64,000 bases of DNA from Zopfochytrium polystomum. Lineage: Eukaryota; Chytridiomycota; Chytridiomycetes; Chytridiales; Chytridiaceae. Made by a program: the position numbers and the translations under genes. The notes beneath the pieces were generated by a model. It made no database searches. It saw only the letters and a list, made by a program, of their open reading frames with translations, and was not told the DNA's origin. This document shows, piece by piece, positions 21,422 through 32,291 of this stretch. The first letter of the stretch is position 1. Every line of letters begins with the position of its first letter. The stretch lies in contig JAIVFJ010000175.1 of NCBI GenBank assembly GCA_025765615.1, positions 62,001 to 126,000 of the forward strand. Reading direction: 5' to 3'.

Positions 21422-21886
21422 TCCACTGGCAGCCCTTACCAAGAGATTATAACTGGTTTTTGCACATATTGAATCTGGCAGTGCATATTTTCACCCATTT
21501 TTCTTGAATTTTTCCAAACACCATCAAATGATGCAACAATTGAGAGAAAAAACGCTTGTACTGTTTAGTTCATCATATGATGGCACCATGCTGAGCATTT
21601 GAGAATGGGCACCACTGTGAAATTTGTGCAATAAAATCATGCCGAGTCCCTTTGTAACAAAAAGGAGAGCAAAGGTTCAAACCTTGCAAGTCAACAGGAA
21701 AATGGACCCTGTCATATGTGTGGAGAGAGGAAGAACAGAAAACATTGCCAGTCTTGTGGACATCAGTATTTCAATCAAGTGCTTAGAGGCTTGAAATGCA
21801 CAAAAAAGGTACATTGGACCTGACCAGCTGCACTGTTTGCATTGCAGAAAATCCAAAGTGCTACAGTGCCACATACGACTGTATCA
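21422..21886. other. Intergenic DNA
   Basis: AT-rich, no feature recognised. Confidence 0.4.
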
Positions 21887-21996
21887 TGCCGTCTCCCGGG
21901 ATTGAACCAGGTGCCTTAAGATTGCCAGAGAGCCCCTGCACAGACTGACCATGTGGCTACTTCAGTCTTACGCTCTCCCAGATGAGCTAAGACGGC
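21887..21996 (-). tRNA. tRNA-Phe (GAA) with 37-nt intron
   Basis: Acceptor GCCGTCT pairs with AGACGGC. The D-arm is GCTCATCTGGGAGAGC. Stem TAAGA/TCTTA encloses CTGAAG with an intron at 21923-21959 just 3' of the anticodon GAA. The T-arm CTGG-TTCAATC-CCGG carries one G-C to T-G type wobble. Confidence 0.85.
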
Positions 21997-22881
21997 TGAG
22001 CATTATCCTCACTCAGCAAGAGTCATAAAGGAGTAATAAACATGCGGCCATCAAAAACTATCCCTATGCTTTAGTTAACAAGGTCACTCACAAATAAAAC
22101 CAGGCGTAACCCTGCTATCAAGCTTCATTTCATTCAACTTGAATTTGGCTTTTGGGCTGAGGCAAACTGATTTTCAAGACATTGATTATAAGAGTGGCTT
22201 CATTGGGTTCAATATGTTTGACTTGTGTCTTGTTATGATATGTCAAAGTGTTGGTACTGTGATATATGACAGACTGGATTCAGGAATCGTGTTGGTACAG
22301 CTGAGTGACAAGTGTTTTTCAGCCACCGCTCAAATTCTTTTACACTGCAATAACTTCATCAATTCTCAACCATTCGCCATCAAAATTGGTGGGCAAATAG
22401 CCTGATTGCAGCACATCACAATCCATTAATCTTTTGGATTTGCTGCAGGGAGGACATATTTTTTGCGAACATCGAAGCTTGTGATATAGAACGGAAAATA
22501 CTTTATCCAATCCTGAGCCACATTTGGCACATCTTGACAGAACTTTTGGGGGTTCTGCAATGTCTCTCTATTTTTTCAGGCAAAATTCATAATACCTTGA
22601 TCCTCTTGTATTGATTGCGGATGTGCTACTGCATTGGCAAGTCTGTTCATTTTGGAGCCATCCTCCTAAACTTGGCTGGTGCATGCAGTATAACCCAACA
22701 TGCACAACAGTTGTGAGCCTTGCACCAGCACCTATTCTTGCAGGGTTTTGGCAGAGTTTCAGAGTTTATGACCTGTACTGTAACCTTTGTTAAAATATTG
22801 CAAATCCATCATCCTTGTGATTCAATTGTGCTCAAATTTTGTGCGTGCATGTAGAATAATTGCATGTCACCATTGGTCCTG
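21997..22881. other. Intergenic DNA between tRNA genes
   Basis: No protein-like open frame or recognised repeat. Confidence 0.4.
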
Positions 22882-22954
22882 GGGGAATTAGCTCAAATGG
22901 TAGAGCGCTCGCTTAGCATGCGAGAGGCACGGGGATCGATACCCCGATTCTCCA
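22882..22954 (+). tRNA. tRNA-Ala (AGC)
   Basis: Acceptor GGGGAAT pairs with ATTCTCC. The D-arm is GCTCAAATGGTAGAGC. Stem CTCGC/GCGAG encloses TTAGCAT (AGC). T-arm CGGGG-ATCGATA-CCCCG. No intron. Confidence 0.93.
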
Positions 22955-23475
22955 CGTTCTTGGGCCCTTTTGGGGTGTCAGATCGAGTGCTTCTCCTCTG
23001 TGTGCATGAAGAAGTTTCAGCAGCACACAAGGCTAGGCCCCTTTATGGTGCAAGGATTAATTGTGGTGGCACTGAGGTTGTTTTACATGGTAATTGATGG
23101 TAATTGATGGTAATTGATGGTGGACTGCCAGTACCTATTCCTTCAGATCTCTGGTAGATTTTCCTTTGTGTGATCCAGGGATTCCCCATTCTTTCCCACC
23201 AGTTTCAATAGCAATCTTCAAGTGGTGCACAACACCTTGATTTTATTTTATTTTATTTTATTTTTATTTTTTCTTCCCCATTTTTTCCATTTTTTCCCTA
23301 TTTTTTGTCCTCTGTTGGAACTGACGGCACGTTGGCACCAAAGGAGAAGTTTGTGCACCAAGCAGCCTAATGGTGCTTGCTGCTCAGAGATTAGGAGTGA
23401 GTGTTTGGGGTTGTTGATGAACATTGTGGACCAGCACAGCGTGTTCAAAAGGAGCAGGAATTTTAAGCTCATCAA
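22955..23475. other. Intergenic DNA with short tandem repeat
   Basis: Holds about three copies of the 10-bp unit GGTAATTGAT at 23089-23120 and a TTTTA-rich stretch at 23241-23310. No gene seen. Confidence 0.5.
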
Positions 23476-23568
23476 TGCCTTCTACCAGAATTGAACTGGT
23501 GACCTTCTCCTTCCACTTAGGAATGCTGTGCTACTAGGGAGACGCTCTGCCAACTGAGCCAAGAAGGC
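23476..23568 (-). tRNA. tRNA-Thr (AGT) with 20-nt intron
   Basis: Acceptor GCCTTCT pairs perfectly with AGAAGGC. The D-arm is GGCTCAGTTGGCAGAGC. Stem TCTCC/GGAGA encloses C-T-AGT-A, with an intron at 23512-23531 after position 37. T-arm ACCAG-TTCAATT-CTGGT. The anticodon AGT is read from position; intron placement supports it. Confidence 0.85.
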
Positions 23569-24497
23569 ACGTTGAATTGTTTTACTTTGTTCACAGCCTG
23601 GAAAGAAAAATTTTTTTATTAAATTTTTTTTTTCTTTTTCTTAAGCTGTTGTTCTTGAACATCGAAATGGATGTGGAAGACAGTCTTAGGTTCAATCACA
23701 GACATGGCACTACTCAATTTCAGTACAATCATTTGATTTTGTTTTTTCAGTTAGGATTGGGTCAGATCAGATTGGACTGCTTGGAGTTGCAGACTTGAAA
23801 CTGCACTCAGGCAGGACAAAAGTGACTGCAGCACAAGTCATACCCCAATGGCTGATTTTGCATGGCTTCTGCAGTGTATCAATTAATTAAGATTTGAATA
23901 TCATCCAATGTGATTGACTTGGTGCTGTGGTGTGACTGAACACAAACAACAAACACATCTCATATCAAAATGGCTTGATTAGATTTGATCCCAATTCTGA
24001 ATCACATCCAAACTCTCAATTTGCGTGGCCTGGCTCGATTTGTTTGTGCAGGACTTATCACACTATGTCCCTCCCGAGCCCCAACAATGCATTCCAGGCG
24101 CTTTCTTTGTTGCACCCTTTTGAGAAATTGGGTGTTTCCCCACGTGTTTTGCATGTCTTCACTTTTGTGTTTCTTGTTTTTGGTGGGGTTTTTGCTTTAT
24201 TGTATTTTGAGCACAGAGAGCATCCTTGTCAGTTGGTTGTTTGCAAGCAGCCACACAGCAGCTGCTGTCCACCACATTTGGTCAAAGCTGCACAATCCAT
24301 CCACCTGATCTTTCTCATCCCTTTGCCACCAGCTAGGCCCTATTGTTGCACACAGTCTTGCGTTGGGGTTGCACACCAATTGTCCGCAGGTGTAGGTTGT
24401 CCTGTGAGACTTCCACACTGCTTTCACAGAAGTGAAGTGAATTGCATACACCTTGAAGGAAAATGTTGCACTCTCAGGCTCTGCTGCATTTTCAGCA
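23569..24497. other. Intergenic DNA
   Basis: T-rich runs at 23608-23642. Frames around 23985-24480 are open for stretches but carry no motif I can name. Confidence 0.4.
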
Positions 24498-24911
24498 TAT
24501 TAGACGGAACTGACTGCTTAGCAAAAAGAGGCACAAGACAGACCAGAACCTATTGTGACTGTCTTTTATTGTTCTACATGATGGCTGGGGAGTGTGAGTC
24601 ACTGCCAATGCAGACCTGGGCGCTGGCTTGTGCTGTTTACAAATACTTCGAATACATGGTGGAACTGGGAAATCCAGTGTAAACAGTTTTCCTCCTCCTC
24701 TGCCCAAGCAGACAATATAGGAGAAGTTTTTACCATGCGCCTCTCATGCTCGCCTAGCAACTATTAGAGTTTGCATATCATCAACATGTATCAATTGTTC
24801 ATAATAGAGTTTTTCTCTTTCTCTCCAAGTTGGGGAGAAGAACCACCCACAAACACACATCTCCACTTCATTCACTCCTTCTACTCCCTCACACAGAGTA
24901 GACTGTTAACA
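24498..24911 (+). mobile_element. Solo LTR (copy 2) with 5-bp target duplication
   Basis: The 414-bp element begins TATTAGACGGAACTGAC, a mutated TGTTA, and ends GACTGTTAACA. It is flanked by a perfect direct repeat CAGCA at 24493-24497 and 24912-24916. It aligns throughout with 15804-16219. Short inverted ends (TGTTA/TAACA in the ancestral form), the 5-bp duplication and absence of internal coding sequence are the marks of a solo LTR. Confidence 0.85.
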
Positions 24912-25000
24912 CAGCAGAAACACTCAGGGTGGAACAATTTAAACCAAAAGTGCAAACAGCCAAACAAGCTTAACGTACCCTTCAGTCCTGCTCCTGCTTT

Positions 25001-25079
25001 GTCGAAAAAGGCAGGACTCAAACCTGTGCACCCAGAGAGTAACAGATTTTGAGTCTGTCACCTTAACCCAGGTGGTGAC
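25001..25079 (-). tRNA. tRNA-Leu (CAA)-like relic
   Basis: The anticodon arm ACAGA-CTCAAAA-TCTGT (CAA), a long variable arm and the T-arm ACAGG-TTTGAGT-CCTGC are good for tRNA-Leu. However, the 5' part (GTCACCACCTGGGTTAAGG) does not pair properly with the 3' end TTTTCGAC, and the D-arm is poor. It is probably a pseudogene with a replaced 5' third. The LTR at 24498-24911 lies 90 bp away. Confidence 0.5.
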
Positions 25080-26318
25080 AAGGAACAATGGGTGCAAAAA
25101 CAAGATTGTGTCCTCAGTAAGGCTGCATACCGCCAATGCGGTTGGCCAACATCTGCACTCTCCACTCTGCAGGATGGCAAGTCTGCGGTGGCAGAGGGCC
25201 ACACACATCTGTATTTGTGGGTCGCAGAGACCTAATTTTTGAAGAATCTGCCCCAAAATTGTGCAGGTAATGCACTTCTCCGCATTCTCCACATCACAAA
25301 GGGCATTTTTGGGCCAAAGCATTTGCAGTTGCTGGGCAGTTTTTCATGAAAGTCGGCTTCGAGTCTGGGGGGCACAGCCTTCGTCCTCCTTTAATTGGGA
25401 GTGGGGTGGTTCAACAATTGGTTCGAGGATTTCACTGATTAATTCATGTGTCACCTTCACTTCTTGCAATGCTCAATGACAGAACATTGCTCTTTTGCCA
25501 CCACCCTAGCCTAGCCTTTCCTGCTCAGCAACATTATCATCAAACGTGGGAAGGGGTTAGTGGTAACCCTCTGCTGCTCTGCCAGAGGGGAATCGCTGCA
25601 TCACAAGCAGAAAGCCAAGTGTCCAACAACATTAGCAATTCATCGCCTTGCACCACAAGTTGCTGGCATGCTTGGCATCAAATTAGAGGACAACGCATGC
25701 AGGGGTGCACTGTGGGCAGAATACGGTGGTTGCTGTTTCAGGTACTTTGGAGTCAGAGGTGAGAATTCTCCCTCCAAGCGCGAGGCTTTGCTCCTGGAGG
25801 GGCAAGCTCACATGACCCTGATTATGGCTTTTTTCATTCATTCTCCTGTTCCCAAATGTTTTGGTTTAGGAATAGGTGAGCAGTTGCTCTGTAGGGTTTA
25901 ACTCTGGCTAGATCCGCAATTTGACTCAATTTATTTTCCAGCTAGATGCAGAAAAACTTTTTTTTTCTCACTTGTTTCACACCTTTTCTCAATGTCATTT
26001 GCAAATCAATAAAGAAAAAATATAATTTTTTATGTTTTCTTCTTTTGTATTGAAAACAAAGTGCATTTGTGGTGGTGAGAAAACAAGAGGTTTTCAGTAC
26101 AGCGCTGTAAGTTTTTAACCACAAATCACGAATATTTGCAATATACCTGACATTTGATTGGCCAAATTGCGCCAAATGGAACAGAAATTACCAGAGAAGA
26201 ATTTTGAATCAAAGAGAAACAGCTTATTCAGCAAAAAACCATCTGATTTGATTTGATTCGATTTTTTGAATCAGACCCAAATCGGACCTTGTTTGGATTT
26301 GATTTGAGCAGTGTTAAG
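25080..26318. other. Intergenic DNA without supported gene
   Basis: Open stretches at 25448-25901 lack recognisable motifs. The end (26230-26310) holds GATTTGATTTGATTC-like simple repeats similar to those near 7100-7190. Confidence 0.4.
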
Positions 26319-26627
26319 CCTAGACATATCAATCCGGGCCTTACTTAGTGAAAGTGGGGCCACTTAGTCAAAGGGGGGCCACTATCAAGTCCACACTATC
26401 AAGTCCACTATCAAGTCCATTAATGAGTCCATTTTGTGTCTCCTTAATTGTTTTTTTTTGTCAATTTTATTGTTTTTGTTATGGTTTTCACTTTACTATT
26501 GAGTCCACACATATGGACTCAATATGGACGCAATATGGACTCATATGAGGCCAAGTCTAATTGTTTTTTTTTGTCAATTTTTTTCATTTTGTTATTGTTT
26601 TCCACCAGGGCCAAAAAAACTAAGTCC
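26319..26627 (+). repeat. Dispersed element copy A (CCTAGACATATCAATCC family)
   Basis: Begins CCTAGACATATCAATCC and ends near CAAAAAAACTAAGTCC. It includes the family core TTTTTTTTGTCAATTTT ... TTGTTATGGTTTT twice, plus short ACTATCAAGTCC repeats (26388-26420). It lacks the GCGTCCCACAGAG minisatellite seen in copies B-D. Confidence 0.6.
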
Positions 26628-26823
26628 ACAGTGACCACCCACACTTTGAGCTCTCCCACCGGCACAAAGACGACGTGATACAACGTTCTGGGCGGCACAT
26701 CTCTAAGCTAGAATTGCGAGAGGATTCCGAATCTGCAAAAAAAACCTGCGGGTTGATTAGTGGCAAGCAGAGGATATTGCTGGTTTTTCCGAAAACTCCA
26801 GATCCAAAAAACTCTCCCACTCA

Positions 26824-27255
26824 GGAAATCTTTTGGAGGAGGCCATCCACCACCGTTTCGACGCCGAAATCATGTTCTACACGTGTGGTTTGCTTACTGG
26901 TCCTGCCCTCACGTCCTGGGCTTGGGTCTGTGCAAGGTAAACTTGGCCTCAAAGAATTTCCGGTTTTTTTTTCTTCGGCCCTCACTTAGAAATTTTTTCC
27001 AGGACGGTGGTGGACGGCTGTAGGAGTATGATAAACGTGTTCATCGGTCAAAAGTACATTAGAAAGGTGCTTACGTCGAGGTCCTGGCAGAGGTTTCTAT
27101 TAAGTAACCTTTGCAGGTCAAGGTTGGCCCGAAAAAAAAAAATTGGTCCTCACTTATAATTTTTTTCTGGAAACACAGTCCACCGCTGTTTCAACGCCGG
27201 AATCGTATTCTATGCATGTGGTTTGCTTACTGGTCCTGTCCTTACGTCCTGGGCT
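26824..27255 (+). CDS. Two or three exons of an unrecognised gene, with a partial exon duplication
   Basis: A segment ending at 26936 reads LLEEAIHHRFDAEIMFYTCG and then LLTGPALTSWAWVCA; it has a GTAAAC donor. It splices in frame to 27003-27066 (AG acceptor, GTGCTT donor), which encodes TVVDGCRSMINVFIGQKYIR. A diverged copy of the first exon lies at 27167-27255 (VHRCFNAGIVFYACGLL...). In-frame splicing and conservation between copies suggest real coding sequence. The family is not recognised, and no start or stop can be placed. Confidence 0.4.
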
Positions 27256-27381
27256 CCATTCACGCGGGGAACATTCGCGTTCACACGGGGAAGGTGAGCG
27301 CATCCAGTCGCGCAAGTGAATGATTCAATTCTTTCCTGCTGGTCTTGTTTGACTCATTTTGTTTCGAACTCTTCGGTGCAG

Positions 27382-27495
27382 GGAAAAGCCCAAAAGTTTG
27401 AGCCTATCGACTGGGGAACCGGTTCGTTTCTTGTGGCTAACGATTCCCACACGGTTGTTGTTTGCTAAAACCACTCCAACACATCCATCAACCCC

Positions 27496-27529
<34 letters not shown>

Positions 27530-27923
27530 CAGCCCAAAAGGTGACGGACAAAACCAAGGCAGAACGCGGAATGGACAATTCCGTGATCATTCGCGGCATC
27601 TGCAACTACCGCGGTTCCAGTTCCGTGCATCCGACTCCTTGTACCGACGTGCCCCGGCCGGCACCTGTGCGACCAACGCACCAAAGGCCGCCAGCTCTGC
27701 GAACAAGGCGGCAGCACCCAGCAGCAGGAGCGGGGCGGGCGGAGCAGTGGGAAGATCGAAGGGCGGCAATGCTGCAAGCGGACGACACCCACCACTACCA
27801 TGGCCCCGCCCAACCCCAGCGGTGCAGCAGTCGGCCGCGGCGGCGACTTCTCCCGCACGACTGCACCCTCTAGATCTTGTCCTTGTCGCCGTCGTTGTGG
27901 CGGCGGCCGCCGTGGCCGCATGA
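27382..27923 (+). CDS. Candidate 3' exons of a GC-rich, possibly tail-anchored or GPI-type protein
   Basis: After a GCAG acceptor at 27381 a short exon encodes GKAQKFEPIDWGT. A GT donor, CTAAC branch-like sequences, the poly-C tract and a CCGCAG acceptor (27531) could form an intron to the next exon. One frame from there is Ala/Ser-rich and ends LHPLDLVLVAVVVAAAAVAA before a stop at 27921-27923, which looks like a C-terminal membrane or GPI-signal segment. Another frame (…DNSVIIRGICNYRG) is spliced more naturally to the first exon. I cannot decide between the frames, so the model is tentative. Confidence 0.3.
27497..27528 (+). repeat. Poly-C tract (32 C)
   Basis: An uninterrupted run of 32 cytosines directly upstream of a CCGCAG splice-acceptor-like site. 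A second, 23-C run lies at 42972-42994. Length is liable to assembly error. Confidence 0.95.
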
Positions 27924-27990
27924 CCTTCACCACATCGCCCATCTGCACCCAGCTTCACCTGCTCTTCCTTGTCGTTGCCGTGGTACTGGT

Positions 27991-28432
27991 CCTAGACATA
28001 ATGTCAATCCATCCGGCCCGCGATCAGTGCCAACGCAGCCGATCAGTGCTAACGAAGCCCGACCGCGTCCCACAGAGGGTGGGGTCATCGGCGTTCCCAC
28101 AGAGGCCCTTGCATCAGCGTTCCCACAGAGCCTGCCAATTCCGGAAATTTATTTTTTTTGTCAATTTTTTCATTTTGTTATGGTTTTACGTGAGGGCAAA
28201 AAAAAACTATGTCCTCACTGCGTCCCACAGAGAGCGCCCTCACAGCGTCCCACAGAGCGCCTCTCGTCAGCGTTCCCACAGAGAAAAACGAAGCTGCGTC
28301 CCACAGACCGCCTCTCATCAGCGTTCCCACAGAGAAAAACGAAGCTGCGTCCCACAGAGCAGGCCCCCCAACAGCGTTCCCACAGAGAGTCTGTCAATGG
28401 TTTTATGTGAGGGCAAAAAAAACTATGTCCAG
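27991..28432 (+). repeat. Dispersed element copy B with GCGTCCCACAGAG minisatellite
   Basis: Starts CCTAGACATA and ends ACTATGTCCAG. The end is an imperfect reverse complement of the start (CTAGACATA versus CTGGACATA), suggesting short terminal inverted repeats. The interior carries many spaced copies of GCGTCCCACAGAG / GCGTTCCCACAGAG and the T-rich core followed by GTTATGGTTTTACGTGAGG. Confidence 0.65.
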
Positions 28433-28458
28433 CTGATGCTGTCTGCCTGCTGCCCACG

Positions 28459-28803
28459 ATGGCGGCAACCCGCTGTACGACCCCCTTTCCGCCCTCGCCG
28501 ATGACGCCGCTGCCACAATGGTCACCAAGATCGGACTCCCGCTCCCACTCCTACGGCGCCGACAATGGCAACTCGGCCGTCTCGTCGTCGTCGTCGTCTT
28601 ACGTGTCGTACGTGTCGCATTCGTCATCAGCTGTCGGGGGCGGCGTGTCAGACGGCACCCTCCTCTAGCACATCTACTCAGACGAGGACGACGTGCCCGC
28701 CGCCGTTGTGCCCCTCTCCGAGACAGAGCTGTCGGGCGCCTTTTCCGGCGCCGCCGCCTGGGAGCACCTGCAGACCTTCGCCGCCGAGCCGCACATGTAC
28801 AAC
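28459..28803 (+). pseudogene. GC-rich gene fragment, paralogue of 35405-35933, cut by the AT-rich insert
   Basis: Reads in one frame through a Ser-rich segment, SAVGGGVSDGTLL, an in-frame TAG at 28666, then HIYSDEDDVPAAVVPLSETE and AAAWEHLQ, and stops matching at HMYNN. The paralogue at 35.8 kb continues HMYNSAYVASETDYRVYTF instead. The break coincides exactly with the AACCCTAACCCT junction at 28804. Function unknown. The in-frame stop and truncation mark this copy as dead. Confidence 0.6.
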
Positions 28804-28815
28804 AACCCTAACCCT
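28804..28815. repeat. Telomere-like AACCCTAACCCT at left junction of AT-rich block
   Basis: Two CCCTAA-type units sit exactly between the GC-rich host fragment and AT-rich virus-like DNA. The corresponding tract at the right end is 32596-32608. Confidence 0.8.
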
Positions 28816-29095
28816 GAAGAATTAGCTGAAGTATGTCAAGGAAGTGTATACAATCTCAACAAACACAAGCATAGTATTGGTTTCAAAAATGGTGTATATG
28901 ATATTTCAAAAAAATAATTCAGAAAAGGAAAGGTAGAAGAAAAAGTGACATTAACGTGTGGGATAGAGTTTGATCCAAATGTAGAAACAGAAACCGCAAA
29001 CAAATTATTAGAGCAAATGTATGGAGAAAATAAAGATAAAGCTATAAAATGTTTAGCTGAAACAATGATTGGATCCAAGCATAGTAAGTGATCCA
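28816..29095 (+). pseudogene. Fragment of a viral D5-type primase-helicase N-domain
   Basis: The frame opens directly after the telomere-like tract and reads HSIGFKNGVYDISKK, a stop, then GKVEEKVTLTCGIEF, and ends at MIGSKHS. The FKNGVYD...TCGIEF pattern matches the D5_N region that precedes the helicase in NCLDV, virophage and phage D5 proteins, and is paralogous to FPNGVYDLKTGEF...VCGIEY at about 31360-31450. Decayed by at least one stop. Confidence 0.55.
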
Positions 29096-29109
29096 TCATG
29101 GTAATGAAA

Positions 29110-29470
29110 TGAGAATTGAAACTGTATGTGAACTATTGAAAAAAATGTTTGGAGATTATCAATCACAAATTGGATATTTGTTCTTTGTGGGCAGTTCAGT
29201 GATCTCAGAAAAACAAAAGCAAGCATTAGAGAATCAATATTGATTAGTATTTACTTTGCAGAAGATGGAGATACAATATTTTCACAAAGAATGAAGGAAT
29301 GGTCTGATGTCAGAACATGTATTTGCAGAACAGAAACCATATTTTGATAAAATTCCACCAGAATACGTTCATACTTTTGAAGTAAGTGGAAGTGGAAGTG
29401 TAGATGACAGGTTGACGAAAGGTTTGATGAACATCCTCATGCATGCGGTTTGTAAGTAAAACAAAATGTG
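29110..29470 (+). pseudogene. Decayed virus-like coding segment (helicase-related, tentative)
   Basis: Broken frames include KKMFGDYQSQIGYLF near 29140 and, further on, PYFDKIPPEYVHTFEVSGSG (about 29335-29395). The first resembles the FGDY-x-x-x-x-P segment after Walker A in D5 helicases. Several frameshifts and stops are present. Identification of the second part is uncertain. Confidence 0.35.
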
Positions 29471-29605
29471 CAATGGATTTCAAGTCGAACAACGAAATGT
29501 GATTGATTATGTTTGTTAACATTCTCATATAGATTTATGGTCGGAAAAACACATGAGAATCTTAGTAACTATTACGACCATAATGGTATACAAAGTAAAT
29601 TTTAA

Positions 29606-29860
29606 TTACATACAGTCGAGAAGTTGTGACATTTGTGGGACTTGTTGGTCAGATTGTTGTTGATCCCTTTTGCGATAATGACTCCTTAAAGCCTTTTCAC
29701 GCATTTTTTCAGGATGCTTGATAGTGTAAAGAATATTGCTGACATTTTTGGGATTTTCAATTTTAAGATGTTCAAATTCGCTATTGACAAGGAGATACAG
29801 TCGTACTAGTTCAGTCTTTGACAAAGATTTTACATGTTGTTGTAAGGATTTTGAATCCAT
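29606..29860 (-). CDS. 84-residue ORF of unknown function in AT-rich block
   Basis: Starts at ATG 29858-29860 and ends at 29606. The protein is helical and basic (Lys/Gln/Ser-rich) with MDSKSLQQHVKSLSKTEL at the N-terminus. It is the only uninterrupted protein-like ORF on the minus strand of the block. It could be a small viral gene. No family recognised. Confidence 0.4.
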   Translation of the reverse strand: MDSKSLQQHVKSLSKTELVRLYLLVNSEFEHLKIENPKNVSNILYTIKHPEKMREKALRSHYRKRDQQQSDQQVPQMSQLLDCM

Positions 29861-30099
29861 TCTGACATTAAAGCGAGAAGAATTTGTTTTAAATTTAATA
29901 CGCGTTTAAAATTGAATTTTTTTTCTTACCTATACATAAAACGAGAAATGACTGGAAAACCAATTTGTAGGCAATTTGAGAACATGGAAAAGTTTGGCTT
30001 GACTGAAATAAAAATAAAGAAAATGGTGATAAAGACTATGATGAAAATGAATTCAGAATAAATAGATCCAAAAAATATTTTAATAAAATATTCATAAAA

Positions 30100-30820
30100 A
30101 TTTTGGAATTTTTTGTGGAGTTAAAAGTAATGTAGTTGTCGTTGATCTTGACAATAAAGATGAAGGATTCAGCGCAAAAAAATGGATTGAAGAATAGCTT
30201 GGTAAAATAGAAGAAATTAATACACTTGTCACCAAAACAATTAGAGGTGGCTATCACATTTATTTCAAGTATGACGAAAGATTTCCTAAATCAACAAGTA
30301 ACAATATACTTCACATTGATAATAAAGGTGAAACTCAAATTGTATTTGAAGGACAAGGTTATGATGTATATGTAGACAAAGAAATTAAATCCGTGACCGA
30401 AAATGAACTCAGCAAAGTAGAAGTAATATGGAATAAGGACGAAGTAAGAATGGATGTTAAAAAACGAATAAAACTGACTATGGCTCTGAAACTGAAGACT
30501 GTAATGAAAATGAGTGTGAATTTGATAATAGTGAACTTTGTGAAATATTAGATGGACTATCTGAGGAAAAATGGAATGACAGAGACAGTTGGATTAGAAT
30601 AGGATGCTTTCTACCAAGATATCCAGAAGGAGAACATTTATTTAAGGAATATTCAAAAAAGTGCGAAAAATATAATGAAGTACTACTTGAGAGTGACTGG
30701 TCAAGTTTGAAAAAAAGCAAATCAACGGATATTGTGAAGGTAGGAACTTTGTTGATGTGGCTGAAAGAAGATATCTTTGAATTATTCAGTAAAATACAGA
30801 ATAAAACTAAAAACTGAAAG
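30100..30820 (+). pseudogene. Archaeo-eukaryotic primase-polymerase (PrimPol) domain, broken
   Basis: The reading path VVVDLDNKDEGFSAKKWIEE, then TIRGGYHIYFKYDERFP, then QIVFEGQGYDVYV matches a viral AEP/PrimPol domain: an acidic catalytic motif, the conserved RGG-x-H-x-YF histidine motif, and the following IDI-like strand. After a frame change comes LDGLSEEKWNDRDSWIRIGC and ...LFKEYSKKCEKYN, which fits the primase C-terminal (PriCT-2-like) domain. Stops at about 30196 and 30546 and frame shifts show it is dead. It precedes the D5/SF3 helicase on the same strand, the normal order in PrimPol-helicase fusions. Confidence 0.65.
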
Positions 30821-30973
30821 TTAGAAAAGGAGATGGACAAGCAAAGTGAAATGTTCAAAGTAAACTTGGTACATGATGTACCTGAAATAAGGAACAATAT
30901 TTGTTAGCATTACATGCTGCACTAAGTAAGAAATGTAAGAAAATATGTTTTACAGCAAATTGTGATTTGAAAC

Positions 30974-32291
30974 ATGGCTATGCAGTGTCTTGTGACAACT
31001 GTGCATTTTAAATATCCACAAGATGAGAAGTATGAAAAAACCAAAGAAAATGCACCAACCAGTTCAAAAGATACATTTCAAGTGGCAGAAAAACTCATGG
31101 AATTGTCAGGGAATAATGAAATATATGTTGATGAAACGAAACAATGGTATATTTTTGAAGAATCGAGTGGAATATACAAACGAAGAACAGCAAATTATGT
31201 CCAGAAATACATAAAGAATCTGCGAAGAAATTTTGATGTTTGAACAATATGAGTGGATGAATAAAATAGAGTACACAACAAAACTCATGAAAGAAATAGA
31301 AGTAATGTGCAGTGATGAAAAGGCTGATGTCTTTGATACAAACTTTGAATTGCTTGGCTTCCCAAATGGGGTGTATGATTTGAAAACTGGTGAGTTTAGA
31401 CCTGGAATGAAAGAAGAATATGTGAGCTTGGTTTGTGGTATAGAATACGAAGAAAATTCATACACATCACTAGCAATGCAAGTAATATCAGATATATTTC
31501 CTGTAAAAGAAGAAAGAGAATTGCGTTAAGAGGTTAGCCTTGTCACTGGAGGGTGTTGAAAGGGAACAAACAATAACAATGAACAATGGGTCTACAGCTT
31601 CAAATTGAAAGTCATTTCTGGCACAGCTAATGCTGGATATTTTAGGAGATTATGGAAGTGAGTTTCCAGTAAATATGTTAACAAGCAAGATGAAGGCAGC
31701 TGGAGCAGCGAATTCTAGTTTGAGTGACTTCAAGAAAAGACGATACTTAAAGAGTTCAGAACCTGAGGCAAACACAAAATTTAACTCAAATTACATCAAA
31801 CAACTTACTGGTGATAGAATGAAATGCAGGGAATTGTATCAAGCAAAAGAGGAAACTCTTCGAAGAACGTTTAAAATGCATGTGCTGTGCAATGAACTTC
31901 CGGATTTCGATACAGTGGATGATGCAGGAATGAACCGTCGAATAAGATTAATTGAGTATAACACCAAATTTGTGGAAGAGCCACGTAGACGAAATGAAAG
32001 CCTGGAAGTGAAGCACTCTGAAGACCAATTGGAGGAAATTAGACATGGTCTTTACAAATCTTGATAGAAACCTACAAGGTCTTAAGAAATGATAACTTCA
32101 AGTGCAAGGAGCCAATTTGTTTCACAACCTTGGGTACGTTAAACACAGAAGACAGTCAAACAGACTTGATAGAACTGATACTTGACCGTTATGAGTTGGG
32201 AACAGATAAGGATATTGTAAAGCTTGTTGATGTGAAAAAGATGCTACTCACTGAAAACGACATTGAAAAAAGAATAATATTTTTGCTCTAA
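30974..32291 (+). pseudogene. D5-type SF3 helicase (giant virus / virophage-like), decayed
   Basis: Continues the PrimPol remnant. A D5_N-like part (LMELSGNNEIYVDETKQWYI; FPNGVYDLKTGEF) leads to Walker A at about 31540, which reads VTGGC-stop-KG, so the P-loop itself carries a TGA. Helicase motifs follow: LDILGDYGSEFPVNMLTSK, the SEPEANTKFN arginine/sensor region, LTGDRMKCREL, the motif-C-type HVLCNELP and the terminal RRIRLIEY. This series is diagnostic of NCLDV-type D5. Composition is strongly AT-rich compared with the host. At least three stops or shifts split the frame, the last near 32064. Confidence 0.75.

Noticed and set aside
25448..25901. Possible gene between the tRNA-Leu relic and element copy A
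   Set aside because: Open frames overlap without splice-consistent continuation or recognisable motif.
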